From Vandiemenella viatica (lineage: Eukaryota; Arthropoda; Insecta; Orthoptera; Morabidae): a stretch of 64,000 nucleotides of DNA. This document shows, piece by piece, positions 35,690 through 46,945 of this stretch (its first letter is position 1; every line of letters begins with the position of its first letter). Position numbers and translations under genes: made by a program. The notes under the pieces are model-generated. The model worked only from the letters and a program-made list of their open reading frames with translations, ran no database searches and was not told where the DNA came from. Location: positions 176,104,494 through 176,168,493 of the forward strand of contig JARYHS010008074.1 in NCBI GenBank assembly GCA_031002005.1, written 5' to 3'.

Positions 35690-35990
35690 ACAGTACTTAT
35701 GGCTACAGATATATTACTGCATGTTGGTGACGCAAACTCATATTCCATCCAATAAGCGTCTAGCGGGCGTATCATACGCACAACACTTCATAGCATGTCG
35801 TTTACGTGAAGTCTCCAACTCATAGATTTAACCCCGTCCAAACATCTCTAATGCGGCTATGGAAGTTTTCACTTCAAAGATACATATTTCCATATCTGAT
35901 AGACACCCGTTCAGTTAACAGAAGTGGCTCAAGGTCACTCTGGTCTATCCTCACTCCACATCCCTTACCCCTACATGTTATGGGGAGAGT
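35690..35990. mobile_element. Fragment of an unnamed dispersed repeat
   Basis: ACTCATAGATTTAACCCCGT to GGAAGTTTTCACTTCAAAGA (35818-35880) matches 34927-34992 (ACTCGTTAGATTTTCCCC to AAAAGTTTTCACATCAAAAA), and TTATGGCTACAGATAT near 35698 matches TTATAGCTACAGATAC near 34566. The two loci hold pieces of one repeat, probably part of the composite element. Confidence 0.4.
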
Positions 35991-36039
35991 GTGCCTTTAG
36001 ACAAATTTGTAACTAGCGTTTCCGCACACATCAGTGTTT

Positions 36040-36405
36040 TTGGAGAGGTGGGAAAATTGTGGGTAAGGTGCAAGAAGAGATTCGATCATCCCAACATTCG
36101 ACTGTAGTGATTTCAGGAAACCCTTAAAACTCGAAAACGGAATGGTGGTAGCAGCATCAACGACAGGTCCTTTAGGATTCAAAACTCAGAAAATATTCAT
36201 ATCAAATTTCCTATCGTAGGATACAACACATGTCTTTCTACATTCCTATTTACCTTTATTAATAAAAGGGAGAAAAGGCTAAACTGTCCATCTGGAGACA
36301 ACTAGAGGGAAGCAACTTCAAGGGATTCGCCAAGGGTCTGCAGAATAACCATTCCAGCATTGTACTAGGTGTTTTTGCGAAATCATGGAAACCGAAAGCT
36401 GCCAA
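36040..36405 (-). mobile_element. Possible relics of SINE family A
   Basis: GAGGTGGGAAAATTGTGGGT followed by CAACATTCGACTGTAGTGAT and TTCAGGAAACCC follows the family A order with heavy decay (36042-36140). A second weaker trace (CATTGTACTAGGTGTTTTTG, AAATCATGGAAACC) lies at 36350-36392. Confidence 0.35.
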
Positions 36406-39247
36406 GGATCGAATAGCGTTTTTCCAAATGCCAGTTCAGAAATTTAACCGCGTAATTTGTACCTGGGCCAAATTTTACTCTTATTTATTTTAACATCATG
36501 CTATCTTTATAATAGGAATAGTTGTCCTGTACTTTTATCAACGCTCATTATAGAATAAATATTAAGTCGTGGTTATTAACCGATGAACGCCATTATAGTA
36601 AAGACAAAGATGGACTCCACGAAGCACTCTTGAAAAGTTTTTGTGGATATCACTAGGTAATAGTGGGAAAAGGGTTAAAAGTTGACGATTCTTGCCTGTT
36701 ATAAAATTTGAAGTTGGAAGAATCTGAAGCAGCCACTGCAGAACGAAAATGACAGGCCACACGAGTTCAATATGCAGAACTTTCTAAAGCAAGTTCCCTT
36801 TATGTTTATATAGGAATATCAGTTAAAATAAGCTCCTTATGTGGACAATACAGTGTTATTGTACGAAGAGGCATTAATTATTTTGGAACACATCTGTTTA
36901 ATAAAGTTGGTAAAAGTGTACTACAGTTTGTAGATAATAAACAAGTATTAAAGGAAATACTGAGAAATTATTGTATTGGAATCTCCTATTTCATCCAAGA
37001 ATTAATAGGAAAGAATTAATTGTATCTAATATGACTACTTCAAAATTCGTTTGTAACTATTAATGTTTACTTTTTTAACATATAATAGTTTTAAGTTATG
37101 GTTATTATTCACGTTGTATGTATCTATATTAACCGTGACATGTTCCACATCGTAGAGGTCCTTCTGCAGCAGGGAACTATGGAACAAGAGAAATAAATAA
37201 ATACATGGAATCTTTACAAAAAGTTTTTTTAAATTTTTCTTTCATAAAGTTATACAAAAGTGCCATATGAATAATAGATTCATTTTTTATACCGTAGCAA
37301 ATCGAGAAACCTACTATTCTGAAGCAAAACGTACAGTACATTTAGTTCTATTTCCTGTATAAAACATCTGTGGCAGACCTTTATTCCGGTGGAAACGGAC
37401 GCTCGTGATATACGACGACATATTTTCTTGGTGACGTTCATACAAGACACATTTGTCTGATAAATGCACGAGTCAATAACTCAGAGAGACAGCCATTAGC
37501 TGCGGACTGTTTACGGAAGCCGAGGCAGGGTCGCTCCTAAACATGCTTTATGACGTCTCCAACTGGAGACAGCTTTTATTATTGGCGTACACGTGCTCTC
37601 ACTCCTGTGAAACATTATAAGGAAGAGCAGTAGATGAATTCCTTCGAAATAAAAGGTTCGTTTAGTGAATTATATGTTTTGGTCCACTACTGTATGAAGT
37701 AATTGAACGAAATAAGAATTCAGTAAGATACTTTTTGCTTGTGACTTTTCTCACCGTCTAAATTAAGGTGATAATTTTGCAAGCATCGTCTTCTTTTATC
37801 TTAAATATATCTGTTTCCCAGCAGTTTGATGATGATAGGTCCGCCATGTTTGTGGTGAAAATGTTACTGACTAATTATAATTAATAACGGAATTAATTTT
37901 AACAGTTCTGATTTTAAAATGATTGTTGTAATACCAACAAATTACAAATGATACCAAAAAAAAAAAAAAAATAAAAGAAAGGGGATGATGTTCCATAGAA
38001 CATAAAATTCAAGAATCACTAATGACAAAGTTCTGAGAAGATGAGACAAATATATAAGAATAATTTTGCTGTCGAAAGAACTTGATAGGACTATATTTGA
38101 ATAATAACATCAATAAGAAATACGGACGAATAGAAGTAAAAGAAATGGTTCCATGTTAAAATCATGAGAATCTGAGTCGATCGAGGCATCATCACTCAGT
38201 AATCTTCATCGCACAGGTGGACTGAAGTTGTTAACGCACATCTATTTTTTTTTTTTTTATCAAGTATGTGTAGTGAGAAGTTGAACACAGAATCAAGTAA
38301 TAAACAGGAAACACTTTTTAAAAATAAAAAACACAACTGAAGTGTTAATTCGTCCATAAGTATATTCGCGGTTACGTATTGCTTCAAAGCTGAGTTAAGT
38401 ATGTAACCTGTCATCTGAATGTAATTGATGCCTACAAGAGTACTTACTCATACATGAATGCACGTTATTGATATCGACATTGAGAACAAGTGTCCAATTG
38501 TACTCTCCTGAATGGCACATCTGCGAATCTTGACACTCGACTCTTGTGCATGTTTATTGTCTGCTCGCTTCATAGTTGGCGATAAATTTGCGCCGCGCTG
38601 ACACGGAGTGTGACGGTATTTTATAGCCATTTATTTGGGAGGCGCCGTCCAAGCGTCAGAGTGTCTCATTGTATAAGAATGCGCTTAGTCGTGTCTCGCA
38701 CACAAATCCGGCGCAACAAGATTGTCAACACAATGCGGACACTTCATCTGCCCCGCTCCGCCCATGGGACACACAACACTGGACAGCTTATTGTTTGACA
38801 GAAATTATCGATTAACACGTCATCTACACTTTAAGCTTTAGTCAAATACTACACCAACAAAAACACATTTTGTAACTTATCGTCGTGAAAATTGGTGACG
38901 CTTTGCATGCGACGAATGTGGTGACTTCAGCAAGCTATTTTTCTTCGACTCATACGACTCTCTCTCACTTCCCGAACATTTTCCACTGATCTTCTTCTTT
39001 AATCTGTGTGTTAGATTACAGAAGCACATTTACCTCTTCATTTCCTGGTAGCTATTACAACACATTTTCTATTTATGTACAGTACTTGGGATGTTACTCG
39101 ATCTCTCTTCCCTTCAGCAATCCTGTCAAATATTATCTTTAACAAGCGCTCATGGCATAAAATATGTGCAATAACTCATGTTTAATTATTTATAATTCTC
39201 AAAATACTATTAATTTCACTTGTTATCTGACAGTTATTCATCTACAC
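36406..39247. other. AT-rich stretch, nothing recognised
   Basis: No exon or repeat family identified. An A-run interrupted once lies near 37957-37973. A GC-richer part near 38560-38780 has short open frames without recognisable protein character. Confidence 0.4.
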
Positions 39248-39420
39248 TATATAATAAATGCGAAAGTACATTTGCTACGTTTTCACCACTAAACGGCTAA
39301 ACTGATATTGATGAAATTTGACAAGGAAATACTATATCTCTTTAGATAGAACTTAGGACACCTTTTTTGGATAAATAACATATTTTGTCATTAAATTTTG
39401 ATAACTAACCAAACGATTAA
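39248..39420 (-). mobile_element. Composite-element 3' end fragment
   Basis: On the minus strand this reads GTTATTTATCC..., AGTATTTCCTTGTCAAATTT, CATCAATATCAGTTTAGCCG and ends CTTTCGCATTTATTATATAG. It matches the right end of the 26-kb composite copy (CAAATTTCATCAAGATCGCA, then TTCACATTTATAATAG). Confidence 0.6.
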
Positions 39421-41094
39421 AGATGGATAGTGTATGTAAGTGTCTATAATGTTACAGTCTCTAAGGCTTTGTTTCTCTCGCAGTTAATTAGTTTAAGATC
39501 TGTTCACAAACTTCTGCGTAACTTACAGCTTTCTATATCCAATGTTAGCAGTAAAATTCGAAGTAAACGCGTACGAAGAGCTAGATTCTTACAGTTTGTC
39601 ATTCCAGCTGATTTTCAGCACCCTCTTGTAATCCCCTATTTCAGACCCGATTGTTCTTCTTTTCTCCATGTTTATGTCAGTCGTTTTATTTTATTCATGC
39701 TGATACACCGATTTTCAAGATTAGCAAAGCGACATTAGCACTGAGTACATGTTTAAAGAATGATGAGAACTTGATGATGAATAAAATAAATGTTTGAAGA
39801 CACGATATATCTGAAAACATGTAACTTAATTTTTTAACAAGATTTCTACAACTTCCGGATGATTATATCTGTCTTTCCTTAAACTGATTTTCTTCTGTAC
39901 TTTTCCTTTGATTGCCTTATCAACTTGTTTAGTCAATTCTCGTTTGGATATTTCACTTTTCGTCTATTTATTAATTGTCACTCGTATCATTTACAGACAT
40001 CTGACATGACAATATGATATATGCTGACAGTACTCTATTTCCTCTAGTATTCTTTTGTCTACATTCATTGGCCTGCATATGTAACATCGAATTTGTAAAT
40101 GCTGTAGTCTGAATCTGCTTATCACTTTCTTATAACCACTCAGCCTGTAAAGTCACAGATATAACTTTATAATAAAAACTTAAAGTGTTCTGTCATCAGG
40201 CAGGGATTCGCGTAACATATCTTCTATAAATATTCTACAATCAACTCTGTTCTCCTCAATCTTTTTGTAATGTTTCTTATGGCTGTAGCTATAAGATGAT
40301 TGCAATCTAAATAAACTATTAGTTCTTGGTATCGGAGCATATTTTTGTTCTCCTTTTGATGCAAAATTGTGCTTGCTCGTTCTTTTTCCAGCAAAGACTG
40401 CAGCCACTGTAATACTTACTAGACTTGTTATAATAATAAACTTTGTAGGTTTTGACATTCAATTATTTTATTTATCTTATTCTCTTTGAACGGTTCCTCC
40501 GACACCAACAACAATCTAGACCATTTTAAAATTACTCGGAGAACGTTTCGATTACAAAAGATTGTGATGTCCACTTTTAACGCGGGATCGATCTTTTAAC
40601 TTTCTTTTCAGCAACTATCACTCCAAACATATGAATCTCACAATTCGGTTAAATTGATTTTACCCCCTCCTTTTTCTCTTCTTTCAGCTTAAATTCAACT
40701 GTATCTTTATTCCACTCAAAATTGTCCGTTTATTTTTTTTTAGTGTCGTTCATAACGTTATTTATTCCGTCTCTACCAACAATAACTCTCCTCCAATGAT
40801 GCTATCTTTCTGAATGTATGAATCTAAGAAAATAATAGCTATTGTATCTATACTATTTACCCATGATAATTGTATACACACTTATTTTTTTTTTTTTAAA
40901 TTATACTTACATCATTCACCATTCACTATTATTTACAACCTGAATATTTCTACTATTCTTTATTAAATTATGTTTTCAGCAAATGCCATAACGAATTTCC
41001 TTTTTGTTTCTGATAGATATAACTGCATAGGATTTTCTATGTTAGATTTAATTTATTCGGACATACACACCCCTTTTCTGAATGAGAATCGAGG
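39421..41094. other. AT-rich stretch with one odd open frame
   Basis: Apart from the 92-codon frame at 40180-40458 (annotated separately), I see no coding or repeat signal. The pyrimidine-rich plus strand resembles the antisense of old LINE sequence, but I could not align it. Confidence 0.35.
40180..40458 (-). CDS. Unrecognised 92-codon open frame
   Basis: The frame starts MSKPTKFIIITSLVSITVAA, with a hydrophobic run of about 16 residues (FIIITSLVSITVAAVF) like a signal anchor, followed by a basic, Ser/Tyr-rich stretch (SSYSYSHKKHYKKIEE). It ends with an acidic segment. I do not recognise it. A frame this long is not rare by chance in 64 kb, and no splice context or homologue is visible, so a real gene is unproven. 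It could also be part of a decayed LINE. Confidence 0.12.
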   Translation of the reverse strand: MSKPTKFIIITSLVSITVAAVFAGKRTSKHNFASKGEQKYAPIPRTNSLFRLQSSYSYSHKKHYKKIEENRVDCRIFIEDMLRESLPDDRTL

Positions 41095-41335
41095 GATTTA
41101 GTTTGGAGCGCTAGCTAGTGGTGCGAGTGCCCTCGACGTTGTGCTAGTGAGCTTCGTGTGTTGACCGCGCCGCTGAAGTATGCCATCGAGGCTTTGTAGG
41201 GCCGCGCGGTGCGAATCGAGGGCCATCCTGTGTGGAGTGTTGAGCGAGCCGAATAAAGCGGCCGGGGATCGAGCCCCGGGCGCTGTGATGGAGGGCCGGC
41301 CGTCATCAGGTGGCGCTAACCAGCTCTCACGCTTC
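41095..41335 (-). mobile_element. GC-rich tRNA-like element, probable SINE
   Basis: On the minus strand GAGAGCTGGTTAGCGCCACC resembles an A box. GCCCGGGGCTCGATCCCCGG, about 40 bases on, forms a perfect T-arm-like stem around a B-box-like TCGATCC. A GC-rich body of about 150 bases follows down to 41100. No second copy is seen here, so the family is unknown; it is too diverged in the acceptor stem to call a tRNA gene. Confidence 0.45.
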
Positions 41336-41651
41336 AATCGACAAAACGCCTGTTATAACCATTCATATATTCGTAATTTACTGACTCATCGATCACGCTA
41401 AATTTATGCACACTTTTTGCGAATTTAATTGACGTAATGAAAGCGTTTGTGCGCTGAGGTGATGGAGTGGTGTCAGTGCAGCTGTTGGGAAGTTTATTTA
41501 TTTATCGCATAGTGTTCAGCACTTAGTGGTTCTAGAGAGTAGGATACATAGCTATGAAACCTAAATAAATTAACAAAATCAGCATGAAATATAGACAAAA
41601 TATAATGCAGACATGTTTATTATGAGCAGGACCAGGATATATGTACTAATA

Positions 41652-42318
41652 ACTACGGTTCGAATCTTTACGACAAAAAAAGGAGAAATATGAATACAAA
41701 TATAACCTTAAAAACTGATAAATATCACCAAAAAAATAACAAAATAATCCCTAACTTTGCACTTTCAGAAAATTTTGTTTTCGGCATGGTTGTACTCACT
41801 GATCCACTGCAGATTTAACGATGACAGCATTATTCTCAAAACTATTGGTGACAATAAGACATTGGTTGATGTGCATCGACACAGGCCTGCTCCTGCTACG
41901 CGGTTGAGATTAAAAGACGGGTTGAGCATTAACATTTATAGTGTGACAATAATGTATAACTTAATTTCTTGACTGGTGGATCCTGAGAAAATCAGTGACA
42001 ATTAGTTTTATTTTTCCTCCAAAGTATAATAGGACTACAGTTTTGTGAATAATTGTCTAATTTCTTCTCATCTATAGCTTCTAGTAAATTGCCGGCACTG
42101 CTAATAATTATTACATTTTTCCTCCAATTATGACCTTATGACCATAAATATGATGCTAATATGATCAAAACTAGGAAAATGGCCTGAATTTGCATTTATA
42201 TGATACATAAAATACATTTAAATACAATCAGAAACGTTGAGTCAGTGTTTAATTCAGGTATTATAGCTCAAAAAAAGCAGGGAAAAATGTGACTTATTAT
42301 AAGGATCGGAACCCCACT
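41652..42318 (+). mobile_element. Non-autonomous element with terminal inverted repeats, copy 1
   Basis: The left end ACTACGGTTCGAATCTTTAC recurs inverted at the right end (42295-42318, TTATAAGGATCGGAACCCCA). Internal landmarks shared with the copy at 58.1-58.9 kb, inverted, are TATTGGTGACAATAAGACAT, GAGCATTAACATTTATAGTG and TACAATCAGAAACGTT. There is no coding frame. It resembles a MITE of an unidentified DNA transposon superfamily; I could not find a clear target-site duplication. Confidence 0.65.
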
Positions 42319-43045
42319 CATAACATATTAAAATTTGTTAATTGAACACTGAATGCGTTATAAGACAAAGCTGGATATTTTTTTAAAAAAATAAGCCAAT
42401 CTAGTACAAAAATTAGAGCAGTTCTTTATCATAATTCTGATAGAACACAAGAAAGGTTAAAGTACTTATAATAGATTACGACTAATCGTTCTCACATAAC
42501 GCAAAACAAACATTATTAAGTTGAAGTATTTTAGAGACATTCATAACCACTGCGCATATGGTGCACAAAGCAATTACACAAAAGAATATTATACAATAAT
42601 AGACATACAGAATTGTTGTCCTGCTACACTAAGTGAGGTGATCTCGTTCGAAACCCTTCTTGGTCATCAGTCATTCGAATTAACCATAGTGTGTGTGTTT
42701 TCATTCCAAAATAGTCCGGCCGTAATGTAATAGTCTGAACGAGTACATGGAAATGCTACAGGTGCTGGGTGAAAGTGGTGTACAGAAACTCATCGGGCTG
42801 AAAGCCTTCTCTAACATACAGCAACAACAACTTGTTTAATTGCCTACGTTTTAGAAATATGTGAGACATTGGAGGGTGTTCGGCACTTATAGTATAGTTT
42901 AAGCACTCTAAAAATGAAGGTTTCTTATTTGTCTTCGAGTGATATGATATTCTTTGTAGATATCTAATGATTTAATATATTTAACCTTTGCAAACCAACC
43001 ATCAAAGGTATGTATTTCTTTTAAATCTACAAGGTATTTATTTGC
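42319..43045. other. AT-rich stretch, nothing recognised
   Basis: No exon or repeat family member identified. Confidence 0.4.
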
Positions 43046-43262
43046 TTTTTTTTTTTTTTTTTTTTTTTTGCTCTATCATATGAGTACCGTGGGGGAAACT
43101 CCACGGGAAGGTAAAGAAAAAAGGGCCGGAATGTGTCTCTGACCATGACACGTCCACATCGTTGCCTGTGGTCAGGAAATAGGAATGCGGAGCTCTACCT
43201 CCGCTAATCCTACGGGAATACGCCTTGAAAGCTGTGAAAACCCATTGGCTTTACCTTTAACT
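43046..43262 (-). mobile_element. Retroposon with poly(A) tail, unclassified
   Basis: A T24 run (43046-43069) followed by GC-richer unique DNA looks like a minus-strand insertion ending in poly(A). The body includes GAGCTCCGCATTCCTATTTC and CATGGTCAGAGACACATTCC on the minus strand. No polymerase III boxes are evident. It is distinct from families A and B and has no second copy here. Confidence 0.45.
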
Positions 43263-45624
43263 ATTTTCTGTAGCAGTTACTAGAGTTCGATCACAAAATA
43301 ACCAAAAATTTTTTTTGTCGAAGATGAGAAACAGGATTTATTTTTTAAAATAATTACAAGAAGTTTGTGCGAAACGTAACTTTTCATGAAACATGTCAAT
43401 AAGAAAGGGATAAAATTGTTATTTCTGCAGACGATGACAGTACGTAAAAAAGATAAAGAAATGATTACTCAATATTTGTTTTTGAAATTACGCTTTCCTT
43501 AGAAATTGTTAGACCAGTAAACATTTCAGTCTTTTTTAACTGGTTAAAATAATATTAATTTTGGCTTCATAACCTCACTAATAGTTCGTATTGACCTTAT
43601 AATCAATTTTGTAGAGGCTAACTGAAGTCCTCAGTAAGATCTGACAGTAGAAATCTGCAATATTACTTGAAATTCTAATCCGGACCTGGCTAGTGAACGG
43701 TAACGTTCCACCACGGGCTACGTGAGAACACTTGTTCAGTCCTCAGTCCGGTCGTCCTATTTTCAATAATTTCCCAATATCCCAAGAAAATTCAGGGAAG
43801 GTTATTTGAAACGCTTGCTGTTGTATTTCTTCAAGTTCCCGATTCACAATACTGCCTTCGCTTTAATAACCTCTAAGACAACGAGCATAAAAGAAAACAT
43901 TTTAAAAAATCAAGGCAAGTGCGAGCTAAGCCTTGAACAATTGGGCTTCCTTACTGCAGTAATCTTAAAGAGTTATATGGTGTATGGTAGAACATAACAT
44001 AATCGCGTGTCACAAATATCTCTGCTTGATACGTTTCCAAATTAGGCACTGGACTCCATATCACGGCTCCTAACGTAGCGACAAGATGATGCTTCACCAC
44101 TAGTACAATCTTTCTATTTAAACATTTATTATTGATATATTGGGATGCAATGCACTCTCAGTTAAGTATTAACATAAGGCAAAATGTCTTCCAAAAATTC
44201 TTTTGCTGTTTTCTGATTGTAACTTGGGAAGAATATTAGATGTGTTTTCAGTCTTTGTTGTTTAAATTCAAGATGGATCGATACTGCAGACAAATTTTAA
44301 GTACTTGCGTAATAATTTTTCTTTTAGCTAGACTTGATAACAAAACTAATCTACAATAGATAACTTTAATAGTCGCTCATATTTATAATTTCAGTAAAAA
44401 AAAATATCTAGTCCATTTAACGATCACTGTGCATCTATACCAGACATGTTGAGTTAAAAAAATATTTTTTCAACTACATTTATTTCTTTGAAATCCCTCT
44501 CCCCAAACGAAATTTTGTTTTATATCAACGAAACACATAACAAGCTGCAACTTATTTTATCTATGACAGATGGATAAACAGAGGATCGACAGTAATATGC
44601 TCAGTTTCCGTTTACGACCCGAAAAATAATATATAAAAAATGTATTAATGGAATCTGTGCCACGACAGCATTTCGTGAGTTCTCTACGTTCACGAAGAAA
44701 CTTTGCAAGAGGTGAAGGACAGCTTGAGAGCCTTTGGGATCCCGAGCTGAAATCGATATTCGAAATAGAGATTCTTTGATCCCCAGTTAGGTGCCCCACC
44801 AGACCTCTCATCACAAATAATTACCGTATACTACAACGACAATACGGTAGTCACTGTAATACCCCAGAAATGAACTCTGAAAACTGGGGTCAAGTATTAC
44901 ATTGTCTGTCATTACATTACCACGGCATTTAAATCCAGAATATAAAGCGGAAAACGCTTAGTACCAAACGCATCTACTCCTCTCTTCCCCTCGAGAGCCC
45001 CAACCTGATGCAATGGGCGTGCCCGCCAGCTAAGCTGACCCCGGAAAACTGCATTACCAGCATTAACAACAGAGAGGGCCCACGGGTGGGTCACACCATT
45101 AATTGTACCGCCATTGTCGACAATTATTTCCGTTTTATACGGCTCGCGCGTGCTCTTTCTTTTATGTGTCCCCGTTCAATAAATTCCCCGTATTAATATG
45201 CATCAGCCTGAAATATCCCTTTACACTATCTTACAAATAATGAGCTCTTTATGGCGGATGAGTTATGGCGCTGTTGAATGGGCATATTCGCCATTGTTCT
45301 GGCGGCCGGCTTTGTGTGTCGACGGTCGTAACTCGTGGGCACTGAAGAAGCAGTTGAAACGAAACGAGCGCTGAGCCACCCCGTGGAGAGGCACCCCGAG
45401 CCACACATGTTACACCCAACACAGAGCTACTCCCGTCATCCCGGCAAGCGTTAAATATTCACAGCAACCAAGTGGACCTTAATTGTATAACGAAGAAATG
45501 AGGCCTGCTAAAAAAGTTACGCGAATTTTGAAATTTCGCTGGTTATATTAGTCGCTTTGGCACAATATTTTCGTTGTTATGTTGTCAAATATGTCTTCAT
45601 GTCTGCCATTTCGTATGTTAAGTC
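43263..45624. other. Non-coding stretch with a GC-richer block at about 45260-45420
   Basis: No gene recognised. The block near 45.3 kb is unique in the window. The rest is AT-rich. Confidence 0.35.
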
Positions 45625-45866
45625 TTTTTTTTTTTTACGTATGGCTTTACGCCTCGTCGACGTCGAGGTCGTTAGAAGTAGGATGGGACTGGGGACAAGG
45701 AACGGGAAGGAATTCGGCCATCGCCTTTCAAAGTAAGCATCCGGGCATTCGCCTGGAGTCGTATGGGGAAGTTATGGAAAACCCAAATCTGGATGCCCGG
45801 ACGGGGATTCGCCGTCCTTACAAATGCGAGGCCGGAGCATTAACCACTCACCAACCACGCTCCGTT
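45625..45866 (-). mobile_element. SINE family A, full-length copy with damaged B box
   Basis: A T12 run (45625-45636), then TATGGCTTTACGCCTCGTCG, the 3' region, body and head ACGGAGCGTGGTTGGTGAGT on the minus strand. Between the body and the head, CGGGGATTCGCCGTCC lacks the AACCCG bases, so the B box is broken. Confidence 0.88.
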
Positions 45867-46024
45867 TGTATCTTGTCAGCTGTTAAAAGGATAGCACGTG
45901 ATTTGATACTGTCTGCTATTTTTCATTTGTATAAATCATGAATCAGAGAATTTCCATTAAATTTTGCTATAAAAATAGAATTAAGTGCAACAAAGTTTTA
46001 TAAATGTTGAATATTGCCTTTGGT

Positions 46025-46945
46025 GAATCTACTATGAGTAAAACAAAGGTTTACGATTGGAATAAGCGTGGAAAAAGTAAAAGAAATGATTATGAACGAT
46101 CACTGAATCACAATTAGAGAAGTTACTGATGTTGACATATCAATTGCCGCATGACATGATAATTTTTCATCTGTTTTAGTTACGAAACGTGCGGCAGCAA
46201 AGTTTGTTCCATAAGTGTTTCGAACAAAAACAGCGGCGAATGAAGTTCCTCAGGAATCGCTAAATGATCTCAACAACGGTGCAAAACTATTGAAACGTGT
46301 CATAACATGTGATATGACGTCGAAACTAAGGCTCAATCGTCGCAGTGGAAGCATTCTGGATCGATAAGACCGAAAAATGCTTGACAAGTTAGGCCCAATG
46401 TGAAGGTAATGCTCACTGTGTTCTTCGATTTTAATGGCATAGTACACCATGAGTTCTTGTCACAAGGTCAAACGATCAATAAGGAAAACTACCTTCAAGT
46501 TCTACGCCGTTAACGTGAAGCAATCCGACGAAAACTTCCAGATGTGTGGCAAAACAATTCATGGCTTTTCCATCACGATAATGCACCTGCTCACACGTCG
46601 TTGCTTGTTCGTGAATTTTTGACAAAAAAACCACACTGTAATGATGTCTCAGCCTCCATATTCGCCAGACTTGTCTCCGTGTGACTTTCCTGTTCCCAAA
46701 AATAAAGAGAACCTTGAGGGGCCGTCTTTTTACAAGCATAGATTAATCAAAAAGTGCATCGTAAAAGAGCTCAAAGCTATCCCAAATATCGAGTTCCAAA
46801 GTGTTTTGGGAATTAGAAATATTACTGTCATAAGTGTATAATATCCAGTGGAGACTATTTTGAGTGGATAACATCGATGTAGACAAATAAATAAAATTAT
46901 TTAAAAAAATGAAAATTCCCTTTATTTTTTGAACACACATCGTCT
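46025..46945 (+). pseudogene. Mariner transposase remnant, second subfamily
   Basis: Reading across frameshifts gives VYDWNKRGKSKRNDYERSLN-like start, then NHN.REVTDVDISIAA, SLNDLNNGAKLLKRVITCDM, VKVMLTVFFDFNGIVHHEFL, the HHDNAPAHTSLLVREFL box with the second catalytic Asp, and PPYSPDLSPCDFPVPK with the third. The end (KELKAIPNIEFQSVLG) fits the usual mariner C-terminus. Several frameshifts and stops show it cannot be expressed. It differs clearly from the 15.5-kb remnant, so two invasions are recorded. The 3' flank contains AATAAA signals as expected after the stop. Confidence 0.88.
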
